Assembly: GCA_045579085.1 (NCBI GenBank)
Contig: JAZNLO010000021.1
Location: 1-45,589, forward strand
Reading direction: 5' to 3'
DNA length: 45,589 nucleotides
Origin: RGIG2206 sp045579085
Lineage (GTDB): Bacteria; Bacillota; Clostridia; Oscillospirales; Acutalibacteraceae
The notes under the pieces are model-generated. The model saw nothing but the letters and a program-made list of their open reading frames with translations, did no database searches and was not told where the DNA came from. Made by a program: the position numbers and the translations under genes. How positions within the stretch are numbered: the stretch's first letter is position 1; every line of letters begins with the position of its first letter. Below are positions 33,986 to 42,113 of this stretch, one piece after another.

Positions 33986-35734
33986 ATGAAAAACAACAAG
34001 CAACCTTCCGTGTATAAAAAAATCGCAAGCAGAATATTAAAATATAAATTCTCATTTATTGTATCGCTGATTTTAACAGTTATTTCTGTAATCGGCACTC
34101 TTTTAGTGCCTGTTTATATCGGCAATGCAATTGATTGCGCCGTATCACAGGGTAACGTTGACTTTGAACTGCTTATGCACAATATTGTTATAGTTACGAT
34201 TATCACAGGAGTAATTATAGTAACTCAATATTTCACAAGTATCATAAACAATAAAATTGCTTATAACGTAGTAAAAGATTTACGTAATGACTGCATATCA
34301 AAAATCCAAAAACTTTCAATGCGTTATATTGACTCTAACGAGCATGGTGACATAATCAGCCGTGTTATAAACGATGCTGAGCAGTTCTCGGACGGCTTAA
34401 TCTTAGGCTTTAGCCAGTTATTTTCAGGTGTTTTGACTATTCTTGGAACACTTGTATTTATGTTAAAATTAAACATATATATCGCGCTTGTGGTTATAGT
34501 TTTAACACCGCTTTCATTGTTTGTTTCAAAATTTATTGCGAGCCGCACATACAATTTTTTTAAAAATCAGTCCGAATCAAGAGCGAAGCAAACTTCCTTC
34601 GTTAATGAGATGGTAGGAAACATTAAGGTTGTTAAGGCGTTCTCAAAAGAAAACGATAATATTAATGATTTTGACTCCTTAAACAAACAGCTTTCTAGCG
34701 ACTCTCTTAAGGCTATTTTTTACTCTTCGTTAACAAATCCTTGCACACGATTCATTAACAGTCTGGTTTATGCCGGTGTTGCTCTGTTTGGTGCGATTGT
34801 TTCAATTAAAACCGGTGGTGCATTCAGTATTGGAATTTTGTCTTGCTTTTTGAGCTATGCTAATCAGTACACACGCCCGTTTAACGAAATATCGGGCGTT
34901 GTAACAGAGCTGCAAAACGCAATTGTTTGCGCAGAACGTGTTACCGGCTTTATTGACGAGGATAATATGTACGCTGAAGCAGATGATGCAATAGAAATTG
35001 ACATGCTCAGCGGTGATTTCGAGTTTAAGAATGTGTCATTCTCCTATACAAAGGAAAGACCTCTTATTGAAAACTTTAATCTTAATGTTAAAAGCGGTCA
35101 GAAGATTGCAATCGTTGGTCCGACAGGTTGCGGTAAAACTACGCTTATAAACCTGTTGATGCGATTCTATGATGTTGATTCAGGAACTATTATTGCGGAT
35201 GAAACTGATATCAGTAAGATAACGAAGAAATCATTTAGAAAATGTATCGGTATGGTGCTTCAGGACACCTGGATAAAGCATGGCACTGTTATCGAAAACA
35301 TTACTCTCGGCAATCCTGATTATACAAGAGAACAGGTTATCAAGGCGGCTAAAGCTACTCACGCGCATTCATTTATTAAAAGATTGCCAAACGGTTACGA
35401 CACCGTTCTTGATGAAAACGACTCACTTTCACAGGGGCAAAGACAGCTTTTATGCATTGCAAGAGTTTTCCTTAATATGCCACCTGTGTTGATATTGGAT
35501 GAAGCAACATCGTCAATTGACACAATGACTGAAATGCGCATACAAAGAGCGTTTAACAAGCTCACAAAGGGTAAAACAACCTTTGTTGTTGCTCACAGGC
35601 TCTCAACAATTGAGGAATCAGATTTAATTCTCGTAATGAATGATGGTAACATTGTTGAGCAGGGAAATCATAAGCAATTACTGGCTAAGAAAGGCTTTTA
35701 CTATGACCTTTATAACAGTCAGTTTGCAAAATAG
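33986..35734 (+). CDS. ABC exporter subunit with active ATPase site (heterodimeric partner)
   Basis: The 582-residue half-transporter has six membrane helices (about 20-310), then an NBD with Walker A GPTGCGKTT (378-386), the Q-loop, a non-canonical signature LSQGQ (481-485), Walker B LILDE with the catalytic Glu506 and H-loop His537 (VVAHRLS). The combination with the previous gene gives one consensus and one degenerate ATP site, as in known heterodimeric exporters. ATG 33986 is preceded by GAGGGGG and lies one base after the partner's stop; a longer ATG at 33944 lies inside the partner gene. trmB follows by 12 nt. Confidence 0.94.
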   Translation: MKNNKQPSVYKKIASRILKYKFSFIVSLILTVISVIGTLLVPVYIGNAIDCAVSQGNVDFELLMHNIVIVTIITGVIIVTQYFTSIINNKIAYNVVKDLRNDCISKIQKLSMRYIDSNEHGDIISRVINDAEQFSDGLILGFSQLFSGVLTILGTLVFMLKLNIYIALVVIVLTPLSLFVSKFIASRTYNFFKNQSESRAKQTSFVNEMVGNIKVVKAFSKENDNINDFDSLNKQLSSDSLKAIFYSSLTNPCTRFINSLVYAGVALFGAIVSIKTGGAFSIGILSCFLSYANQYTRPFNEISGVVTELQNAIVCAERVTGFIDEDNMYAEADDAIEIDMLSGDFEFKNVSFSYTKERPLIENFNLNVKSGQKIAIVGPTGCGKTTLINLLMRFYDVDSGTIIADETDISKITKKSFRKCIGMVLQDTWIKHGTVIENITLGNPDYTREQVIKAAKATHAHSFIKRLPNGYDTVLDENDSLSQGQRQLLCIARVFLNMPPVLILDEATSSIDTMTEMRIQRAFNKLTKGKTTFVVAHRLSTIEESDLILVMNDGNIVEQGNHKQLLAKKGFYYDLYNSQFAK

Positions 35735-35746
35735 GGCAGTATAAAT

Positions 35747-36415
35747 ATGAGAATTAGAAGAAAAAAGAATATTGACAGTCGATTATCGCAGTGCGCTGAC
35801 AAACTCCTGATTTACAACAGCAACAATCTGGATTTCAGCAGTCTTAGCGACAGCAATATATTGGACTATAAACAAATTTTCAAGAACGACAACCCTGTTG
35901 AGCTCGAAATAGGCTGCGGAAAAGGCTCCTTTATCACTCAGAAAGCGATGCTAAATCCGGACATTAACTATATTGCTGTTGAGAAAAATGAAAATGTTTT
36001 GGTGCAAGCGTGCGAAATGGCAATAGAGCAAAGCCTTAATAACGTCTATTTTATCTTAGTCAGTGCTGAGTATTTGCTTAGGATAATACCTGTTCATTCT
36101 ATCAATAGAATTTATTTGAATTTTTCTTGTCCTTTCCCTAAGAAAAAGTATGAATGTCACAGATTAACCCATTCAAGATTCTTAGACATTTATACTAAAC
36201 TGCTCACATCTGATGGGGAAGTAGTACAAAAGACAGATAACAGCGCTTTGTTTGAGTTTTCAATTGAGCAGTTTTCAAAGTGCGGTTTCGAGCTATATAA
36301 TATTAGTCTAAATTTGCATAAATTAAATGAGTCGAATGAAATTCAAACAGAGTATGAGAAAAAATTTGCTGCTCTCGGAATGCCTATCTACAGATTGAAA
36401 GCTAAGATTAAGTAG
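35747..36415 (+). CDS. trmB: tRNA (guanine-N7-)-methyltransferase, TrmB family
   Basis: TrmB makes m7G46 in tRNA. The 222-residue protein has the SAM-binding motif ELEIGCGKGSF (52-62), YIAVEKNE (75-82) and the family's strand IYLNFS (122-127). The next residues are Cys-Pro-Phe-Pro-Lys (C128, F130) instead of the usual Asp-Pro-Trp-Pro-Lys; the Asp and neighbouring Lys/Arg belong to the catalytic region in TrmB enzymes. RLTH and the C-terminal TEYEKKF segment are present. It is therefore a TrmB by fold with a non-standard motif. Whether it is active, or another family member, is open. It is the last gene of the spoIIM-like to trmB run. Confidence 0.87.
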   Translation: MRIRRKKNIDSRLSQCADKLLIYNSNNLDFSSLSDSNILDYKQIFKNDNPVELEIGCGKGSFITQKAMLNPDINYIAVEKNENVLVQACEMAIEQSLNNVYFILVSAEYLLRIIPVHSINRIYLNFSCPFPKKKYECHRLTHSRFLDIYTKLLTSDGEVVQKTDNSALFEFSIEQFSKCGFELYNISLNLHKLNESNEIQTEYEKKFAALGMPIYRLKAKIK

Positions 36416-36505
36416 ATATATTATCATCGCATTTTTTTTATCAAATTATAAATTGTATAAAATTTTTAATTTATCTGATTTTAAATGTTAATAAATTGTA
36501 AATTG

Positions 36506-36542
36506 TCAAGTATTTTGCACAATAAGCTAACAAAATACTTGA
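36506..36542. repeat. Perfect 12-bp inverted repeat upstream of solute-binding protein 1
   Basis: The 202-nt gap between trmB and the first binding-protein gene is AT-rich and contains no gene. It holds TCAAGTATTTTG (36506-36517) and CAAAATACTTGA (36531-36542), a perfect dyad with a 13-nt loop, 76 nt before the ATG. It is not followed by a T tract, so it is more likely an operator or leader hairpin than a terminator. No clear sigma-A promoter was found. Confidence 0.6.
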
Positions 36543-36617
36543 AATTTATGTGCTATTTTGTTAAAATCAAGTAAAGAAACAATGTTTCACTATATATTTT
36601 GGAGGGAGAAATTGAAA

Positions 36618-37979
36618 ATGAAGAAAATTTTATCTTCTGCTCTGCTTTTGGCATTAGTGCTTGCACTTGCTCTTTCTGCTGCCGGATGTAGAAAAACAGG
36701 TAACAAAGGCGATACTAGCAAGTCAGGTAATGCTATTGGAAATCTTGCTGATAATCCTTTTGGTATTGCTGACGCTGATGCTGATTTTATCGAGGTTATG
36801 AACAATTCCGGTGAAGTTAGCTGTTACACTTATTCACAGGAGCTCAGCGACTACGATAAAGAGTTCTGTGAGTTTTTTGCAAAGTACTATGGCGGTAAAA
36901 TGAACTATAAGTATATCGCTTATGCTGATAACCAGACTCAGTATCTTATCGACCATGCTGCCGGTGAAGCACCGTCATACATAGGAATTGACTATCGTAA
37001 GTGGCCTAAGGTTGGTAACAGACAGATAGTTTATTCAATGGATGAACTTAAAGATATGAACATCGTAGGTCTTGACCATCCTGAGTTGGTTAAGTATGAT
37101 AAGATTGCTTCTAACTACACTATCGATGGTAAGAGATACGCATTCAGTGTTTCGTATGCAACTCCGGTTATGATTGCTGTAAACCTTGACCTTTTTGACC
37201 AGTATTCTGTTAAGGCTCCTACTGAGTACTTTAAAGAAGGTACATGGGGATATGATACATTCGTAGAATGCTGCAAGAATATTTCTCGTACCACTTCAGA
37301 CGGTACTAAGATTTATGGCTATAATGGCTGGAACTTCTTCTGGTTCCTCACCGCTAACGATGATGAACTTATCGTTTGGGATAAGGAATGGAAGCTTCAA
37401 TCCAACATTTCTAACACTCGTGTAAAGAGCACACTTGGCAATATCAAGTCACTTTATGACAATGGTTATTATGGCGGTGCTGAAAAGGATTTTGTTGGTG
37501 GTAAGATTGCTATGAGTGCTGCAACTGCTGACAATCTTAAGAACAGCCTTAAAGACGCTACTTTCAAGTGGGATATAGTTCCTTTCCCGTATGGTAATGA
37601 CAACTCATCAGGACAGGTTCCTGGAGAAGTTACCGTTATCGGTATTGTAAACCAAAAAGGAAACAATGTTCAGGGTGTTGTTAACTACAACATTGCACGT
37701 CGTGTTTTCGATAATAACAGGTTTGGCGTAACTGATTCCGGTACTTATATCGGTGGATACAAAGATGTATTTAGCGAAAATCAGATTAAGCTTATCCAAA
37801 GCTATGTTAACCAGATTGGTGAAGACCTGTTCCTCGGTGTTGGTAACCTTAAAACCACTGCAAACCAGATTACAAATGAACTTAAAGGCGGTAATATGAC
37901 TGTTCAAGAAATTGTTCAGACTTATGAGCCTGTTATCAAGGGTCAGTGTGTAGCTGAAATGGAAAATACAGCTGAGTAA
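36618..37979 (+). CDS. Extracellular solute-binding lipoprotein 1 (family 1-like)
   Basis: The 453-residue protein has a lipoprotein signal (MKKILSSALL and so on, lipobox LSAAGC with Cys24) and resembles family 1 sugar-type ABC binding proteins: aromatic and Trp-rich interior (YNGWNFFWF near 236-244, FKWDIVPFPYG near 315-325) and ISRTTSDGTKIYG near 221-233. It would sit on the outer face of the membrane, delivering a solute, possibly an oligosaccharide. No permease or ATPase gene accompanies it. It is clearly homologous to the next gene. ATG 36618 has GGAGGG 11 bases upstream; an in-frame TTG at 36612 has better spacing and would add two residues. Confidence 0.85.
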   Translation: MKKILSSALLLALVLALALSAAGCRKTGNKGDTSKSGNAIGNLADNPFGIADADADFIEVMNNSGEVSCYTYSQELSDYDKEFCEFFAKYYGGKMNYKYIAYADNQTQYLIDHAAGEAPSYIGIDYRKWPKVGNRQIVYSMDELKDMNIVGLDHPELVKYDKIASNYTIDGKRYAFSVSYATPVMIAVNLDLFDQYSVKAPTEYFKEGTWGYDTFVECCKNISRTTSDGTKIYGYNGWNFFWFLTANDDELIVWDKEWKLQSNISNTRVKSTLGNIKSLYDNGYYGGAEKDFVGGKIAMSAATADNLKNSLKDATFKWDIVPFPYGNDNSSGQVPGEVTVIGIVNQKGNNVQGVVNYNIARRVFDNNRFGVTDSGTYIGGYKDVFSENQIKLIQSYVNQIGEDLFLGVGNLKTTANQITNELKGGNMTVQEIVQTYEPVIKGQCVAEMENTAE

Positions 37980-37995
37980 TTCATTACCCAATTAT

Positions 37996-38031
37996 AAAAG
38001 GCTCAGAACAACATTGTTCTGAGCCTTTTAT
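37996..38031 (+). terminator. Hairpin between the two binding-protein genes
   Basis: AAAAGGCTCAGAACA (37996-38010) pairs perfectly with TGTTCTGAGCCTTTT (38015-38029) around ACAT. The TTTT at the stem end makes it a terminator or a partial, expression-setting terminator, since the second gene starts only 30 nt later without an obvious promoter. Confidence 0.85.
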
Positions 38032-38059
38032 GGTAAGTAATAATAGATAAGGAGAAACT

Positions 38060-39412
38060 ATGAAGGTTAATAAAATATTCAGTATGTTAATGATAGTTGT
38101 TCTCTCTCTTTTGATTGTTACATCAACAGGATGCGCTAACAACAATAATCAAAACAGTAATTCAAAGACAGCATCAACTATTATAAAAAATCCTTACGGG
38201 CTTGAGAATGCTTCTGAGGAGCTTGTTGAAGCTCTTACCAATTCAGGAGAAATTACAACCTACACCTATAGTCAAGAGTTAACTGATGATACCAAAAAAT
38301 TCTTGGAATATTACAAAAAATACTATGGTGGTACTGTTAAATATAAGTATATCGCTTATGCAGACAACCAGACTCAATATCTTATAGACTATGCTGCAGG
38401 TGAAATGCCAGATTTAGTGATGATTGACTATCGTAAGTGGCCAAAAGTTGGCAACAGACAGATAGCTTACAATATGGACGAACTTAAAAAGCTTGGCGTT
38501 TTAGGTCTTGACCACCCCGAATTAAAGAAATATGAAAATCTGGCAGACAACTATACCTTAAAAGGCAAAACCTATGCATACAGTGTTTCCTATGGTTCAC
38601 CGGTTATGATGGGTATAAATTTAGAGCTGTTTGATAAATATTCTGTTAAATCTCCTGTTGAGTATTATAAGGAAGGTAACTGGAACACCGATACCTTTGC
38701 AGAATGTATCAAAAATATCTCCAGAACCACTGCTGACGGCACAAAAATCTATGGCGTTAGTGCGTGGAATTTGGGATGGTTTGTAACTGCTGATGATAAT
38801 AGTCTTGTTTCATGGGATAAGGATTGGAAGCTTAAATCTAACCTTAAGAATTCAGGGGTAATGGCAACATTGCAAAATATTAAAGATTGGCATACTAACG
38901 GATATTTTGGTGGAGATACTAAGGCTTTTGCTAATGGCACACTGGCTATCTTTACAGCTACCGCAGATAATCTTGACGATGCTCTAAAACCTGTTACTTT
39001 TAAATGGGATATCGTTCCGTTCCCTTATGGAGTAAACAATACATCCGGTATGCTACCCGGTGAGATAACAGGTAGCGGTGTTGCTACAAGCACTAAGAAT
39101 CCTCAGGGTGTTGTAAACTACGGTATCGCATCAAGCGTGTTCAATAGTCAGTATTACGGTATTGAGTTAGGTTCTGTATACTGTGAATCTTACAAGATAT
39201 ACAATGAAAAGCAAATGAATCTTATTAACACTCATGTTGATAAGATTTCTGAGGACTTAATGTATGGAGTTGGAAGTCTTAACAAAACTCCAGTTTGGCA
39301 CTTCTGGAATGATATTATGAGTCCCAGCGTTACAGTTAAGCAGGCTATAGATACTCATAGCCCTGTATTTGAGGGACAGTGCGCTGCAGAAATGTCAGAA
39401 GCAAAGAAATAA
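38060..39412 (+). CDS. Extracellular solute-binding lipoprotein 2 (paralog of the preceding gene)
   Basis: This 450-residue lipoprotein (lipobox TSTGC, Cys25) is a close paralog of the preceding gene; long blocks such as KYIAYADNQTQYLID, IDYRKWPKVGNRQI and FKWDIVPFPYG are the same in both. It is a tandem duplication with differences in the ligand-lining stretches, for example YNGWNFFWFLTAND in the first and VSAWNLGWFVTADD here, which suggests related but different ligands. It has an AAGGAG site before ATG 38060. Like its neighbour it has no transporter genes beside it, so it may use a shared ABC system or only sense the ligand. Confidence 0.85.
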   Translation: MKVNKIFSMLMIVVLSLLIVTSTGCANNNNQNSNSKTASTIIKNPYGLENASEELVEALTNSGEITTYTYSQELTDDTKKFLEYYKKYYGGTVKYKYIAYADNQTQYLIDYAAGEMPDLVMIDYRKWPKVGNRQIAYNMDELKKLGVLGLDHPELKKYENLADNYTLKGKTYAYSVSYGSPVMMGINLELFDKYSVKSPVEYYKEGNWNTDTFAECIKNISRTTADGTKIYGVSAWNLGWFVTADDNSLVSWDKDWKLKSNLKNSGVMATLQNIKDWHTNGYFGGDTKAFANGTLAIFTATADNLDDALKPVTFKWDIVPFPYGVNNTSGMLPGEITGSGVATSTKNPQGVVNYGIASSVFNSQYYGIELGSVYCESYKIYNEKQMNLINTHVDKISEDLMYGVGSLNKTPVWHFWNDIMSPSVTVKQAIDTHSPVFEGQCAAEMSEAKK

Positions 39413-39426
39413 TTTTAATAACAATA

Positions 39427-39470
39427 AAAAGCATACAGGTTATTTATTTAACTTGTATGCTTTTGTTATA
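39427..39470 (+). terminator. Terminator after binding-protein gene 2
   Basis: AAAAGCATACAGGTT (39427-39441) pairs with AACTTGTATGCTTTT (39450-39464) through one G-U wobble around an 8-nt loop, followed by GTTATATTTT. It closes the tandem binding-protein unit. Confidence 0.85.
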
Positions 39471-39489
39471 TTTTGTTATTTATTGCGTA

Positions 39490-39518
39490 TTGAATTTATT
39501 TATTTTATGTTATATAAT
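39490..39518 (+). promoter_or_regulatory. Sigma-A-type promoter for the DUF3048 lipoprotein
   Basis: TTGAAT at 39490-39495 and consensus TATAAT at 39513-39518 are 17 nt apart, 32 nt before the chosen ATG. Confidence 0.78.
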
Positions 39519-39550
39519 TAAATAAATAAAAAGAGATGGGAAGTATTAAT

Positions 39551-40609
39551 ATGTTTAAAAAGTCTTTGTCCATTGTTTCTCTATTAACTTGTTTAACTAT
39601 AGTTCTCTGTTCCTGCGGCAGTGACAAGGGCGGAGATATATATTTTGATGATGAAACGAGCTCTGTTGTTTCATCCCAGTCAGATAAATTCATCAACAAT
39701 CTCACTGGCGAATATGAGTTTGAAGAAGCATCTAAGAGCGACTTAAGACCTGTTGCTGTTATGATAAATAATATTAATATTGCGCAAAAGGTTCAAACAG
39801 GACTATCAGATGCGTCGATAATATATGAAACATTGGCTGAAGGCGGCATTACACGTATGCTCGCAGTATATAAAGATTTGTCTAATACTGAGAGAATCGG
39901 CTCACTCCGCTCTGCCAGATACAGCTTTGTTGACCTTGCTTGCGGCCATGATGCTTTATATGTAAACGTTGGTTATGACCCTACATATTGCAAGCCACAT
40001 ATGGACGAGCTTAATCTTGATAACTTTGATATGATAAAGGGCTACTCGTCTAAATATAATTTCAGAGTTAAGAATGGTCTTGCTACAGAGCATACATTGT
40101 TCACCACAGGCGAGTTACTGACTGAAGGCTTTAAAAACAATAACAGACGCACAACTGCAAAGGAAGCCTATAATAAAAACTGGCAGAACTTTGTTGAAGG
40201 TGCCAAGCTTAATGGCCAACCCGCAGAAAATGTATCTGTATTCTTCTCTGCAAGCTATATAACTAATTTTGCTTATGACGTTGATACAGGCATGTACTTC
40301 AAGTCAAACCGTTCCACCCCGAGCGTTGATAACATCACAAACGAGCAATATAGCTATAAAAATATTTTAGTGTTGTTTACAAATATAAGCACTTTCCCTG
40401 ATAACTACAGAGTTTATGAAGAACTCAAGGGTGGAGATGGCTACTACATCAGTAATGGCGAATACAAAAAAATCAAGTGGACTAAAGGCTCTGCTAAGGA
40501 TGCTTTGAAAATCACAAATGTTGATGGTTCAAAGGTTGATTATGTACCAGGAAATTCATATGTTTGCATTACAGATGTAGACAACAAGTATAAAACCACT
40601 ATTTCATAG
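39551..40609 (+). CDS. DUF3048 (YerB-like) lipoprotein
   Basis: The 352-residue protein has a lipoprotein signal (MFKKSLSIVSLLTC, probable acylated Cys22 in LCSC, an unusual lipobox) and then the two-part DUF3048 structure: RPVAVMINNINIAQKVQTGLSDASI-like sequence (from about 71), YETLAEGGITRMLAVYKD and IGSLRSARYSF, with the C-terminal half to the end. YerB-family proteins are surface lipoproteins of unknown function in sporulating Firmicutes. I chose ATG 39551, with GGGAAG seven bases upstream, over in-frame ATG 39536. It is monocistronic with its own promoter and terminator. Confidence 0.88.
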   Translation: MFKKSLSIVSLLTCLTIVLCSCGSDKGGDIYFDDETSSVVSSQSDKFINNLTGEYEFEEASKSDLRPVAVMINNINIAQKVQTGLSDASIIYETLAEGGITRMLAVYKDLSNTERIGSLRSARYSFVDLACGHDALYVNVGYDPTYCKPHMDELNLDNFDMIKGYSSKYNFRVKNGLATEHTLFTTGELLTEGFKNNNRRTTAKEAYNKNWQNFVEGAKLNGQPAENVSVFFSASYITNFAYDVDTGMYFKSNRSTPSVDNITNEQYSYKNILVLFTNISTFPDNYRVYEELKGGDGYYISNGEYKKIKWTKGSAKDALKITNVDGSKVDYVPGNSYVCITDVDNKYKTTIS

Positions 40610-40622
40610 TTTGCTTAAATCT

Positions 40623-40685
40623 TGCCGCAAAATATTGATTTAATTTAAGCTGTTAAGTTGACAATATTTTGCGGCATATTTTTTT
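40623..40685 (+). terminator. Long-stem terminator after the DUF3048 gene
   Basis: TGCCGCAAAATATTG (40623-40637) pairs perfectly with CAATATTTTGCGGCA (40662-40676), a 15-bp stem with a 24-nt loop, followed by TATT and a T run. It also lies just 20 nt before the biotin ligase start. Confidence 0.88.
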
Positions 40686-40704
40686 GCAAAAGAGGTGTAA
40701 TTAT

Positions 40705-41505
40705 TTGGAAAACAATATTAGTAACAATATCTCTAAATCCGAAATAGACGTATTAACCGATAATAGATATAATATTTTTGTTTATGATGAAATTGCTTCT
40801 ACTAATGATGCATTAAAGCAGCTTGCAGTTGGTGGAGCTAAAGATAATACTGTTATAATCGCAAACAAGCAGACAAAGGGGAAGGGGAGGCTTGGTAGAA
40901 GTTTCTTTTCACCCGATGATACAGGGCTTTACTTTTCAATATTATTAAGAAAAGATTTTAGCCCAGAAAAAGCGATGATGCTTACTCCGACAGCTGCAGT
41001 TTGCGTTGCGAAAGCGATTGAAAAACACGTTTCGCAGCCTGTTAAAATCAAATGGGTTAATGATATCTATATTGATAACAAAAAGGTTTGCGGCATTTTA
41101 TCAGAAAGCTCATTTAGTTTTGATAATACAAAAACCGATTTCAATATCATCGGAATCGGGATAAATGTTAGTAAACCGAAACAAGATTTCCCTGAAGAAA
41201 TCAGAACAAAAGCAGGAGTTTTATTTAATAATGAAAAAACACCTGAAAATATAAAGAACAGATTAATTGCTGACATTCTTAACGAGTTTTCACTGTTGAT
41301 TGATAGTTTTGATAATGAATATATATACAAAAACTATGTAAAAAGGTCTTGGTTAGATAATAAATCAGTTATCGCAGACACTGGAGGCGAAACTTTTGAG
41401 GGCGTTGTTGTAGGCATAGACAAATCAATGCAGCTTTTAGTAAGAAAGTCTGATGGAAATATTGTTGCAATGAATTCAGGCGAGGTAAATATAAAAATAT
41501 TATGA
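40705..41505 (+). CDS. birA: Biotin-[acetyl-CoA-carboxylase] ligase, monofunctional BirA
   Basis: BirA attaches biotin to the carrier protein of acetyl-CoA carboxylase and other carboxylases. The 266-residue protein begins almost directly in the catalytic domain (biotin loop GKGRLGR at about 59-65, where GRGRxGR is common; KWVND 116-120; GIGINV near 151-156) and has a C-terminal SH3-like domain. There is no N-terminal winged helix, so it is not the bifunctional repressor. TTG 40705 has AGAGGTG seven bases upstream; earlier in-frame TTG codons lie within the terminator. The stop overlaps bioY by 4 nt. Confidence 0.95.
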   Translation: MENNISNNISKSEIDVLTDNRYNIFVYDEIASTNDALKQLAVGGAKDNTVIIANKQTKGKGRLGRSFFSPDDTGLYFSILLRKDFSPEKAMMLTPTAAVCVAKAIEKHVSQPVKIKWVNDIYIDNKKVCGILSESSFSFDNTKTDFNIIGIGINVSKPKQDFPEEIRTKAGVLFNNEKTPENIKNRLIADILNEFSLLIDSFDNEYIYKNYVKRSWLDNKSVIADTGGETFEGVVVGIDKSMQLLVRKSDGNIVAMNSGEVNIKIL

Positions 41506-42026
41506 AAATTAGAACACTTGTAATATGCTCGCTTCTAACAGCATTTTTAGCTGTATCATCTATTATATTAATACCATTTGGAGCTGTGCCTGTTACTATG
41601 TCCTTATTGGCTTTGTTTATAATAGGCGGTTTGGTTAAGCCTCAACACGCGATTCTGATTTCGCTGATTTACATAGGATTAGGTATTTGTGGTTTACCTG
41701 TATTCGCTGGGTTTATTGGCGGAGTTGGCGCGATAGCTGCGCCTACAGGCGGCTTTATATTGAGCTATCCTGTAACAATATTAGTGCAGTCTGTTATCTG
41801 TAATTATTCAAAAAAGCAGAGATTTGCAACTATATTATTATCAGAATTAGTTGCGTTAATAATCTGCTATTTTGTTGGCACTATGTGGTTCTCGTATGTT
41901 ACACAAACCGGCCTTATTCAATCTGTTATGGTTTGTGTGATTCCTTTTATTGTTTTCGATTTATTAAAAGCTGTTGTGTCAGTTGCCGTAATAAAACAGG
42001 TTAAAAAGCATATTCATATATATTGA
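41502..42026 (+). CDS. bioY: Biotin transporter BioY (ECF S component)
   Basis: BioY is the small membrane protein that binds biotin for uptake, normally with the shared EcfA/EcfT energizing module. The 174-residue protein has about six hydrophobic helices and the GVGAIAAPTGGFILSYP motif (about 73-89), typical of BioY. ATG 41502 overlaps the birA stop, so uptake and use of biotin are co-expressed. No biotin synthesis genes or ecf genes are in the window, which fits a biotin-salvaging organism. No BirA operator is expected since BirA lacks a DNA-binding domain. Confidence 0.93.
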   Translation: MKIRTLVICSLLTAFLAVSSIILIPFGAVPVTMSLLALFIIGGLVKPQHAILISLIYIGLGICGLPVFAGFIGGVGAIAAPTGGFILSYPVTILVQSVICNYSKKQRFATILLSELVALIICYFVGTMWFSYVTQTGLIQSVMVCVIPFIVFDLLKAVVSVAVIKQVKKHIHIY

Positions 42027-42035
42027 AAATATTGC

Positions 42036-42064
42036 TTGAAAAAAATTGAAAATAATGGTATATT
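42036..42064 (+). promoter_or_regulatory. Sigma-A-type promoter for the galactokinase-like gene
   Basis: TTGAAA at 42036-42041 and TATATT at 42059-42064 are 17 nt apart, 49 nt before ATG 42114, which has CGGAGGA upstream. Confidence 0.7.
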
Positions 42065-42113
42065 ACTCTTGTGCTTTTAAATTCATATTTTTTTATTTAA
42101 CGGAGGATTAAAA

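Noticed and set aside
36506..36542. Intrinsic terminator for trmB
   Set aside because: The stem is A/T-rich, the loop is 13 nt and no T run follows on the plus strand.
40705..41505. BirA looking N-terminally truncated
   Set aside because: Monofunctional biotin ligases without the winged helix are common, the terminator occupies the upstream DNA and the TTG has a good ribosome site.
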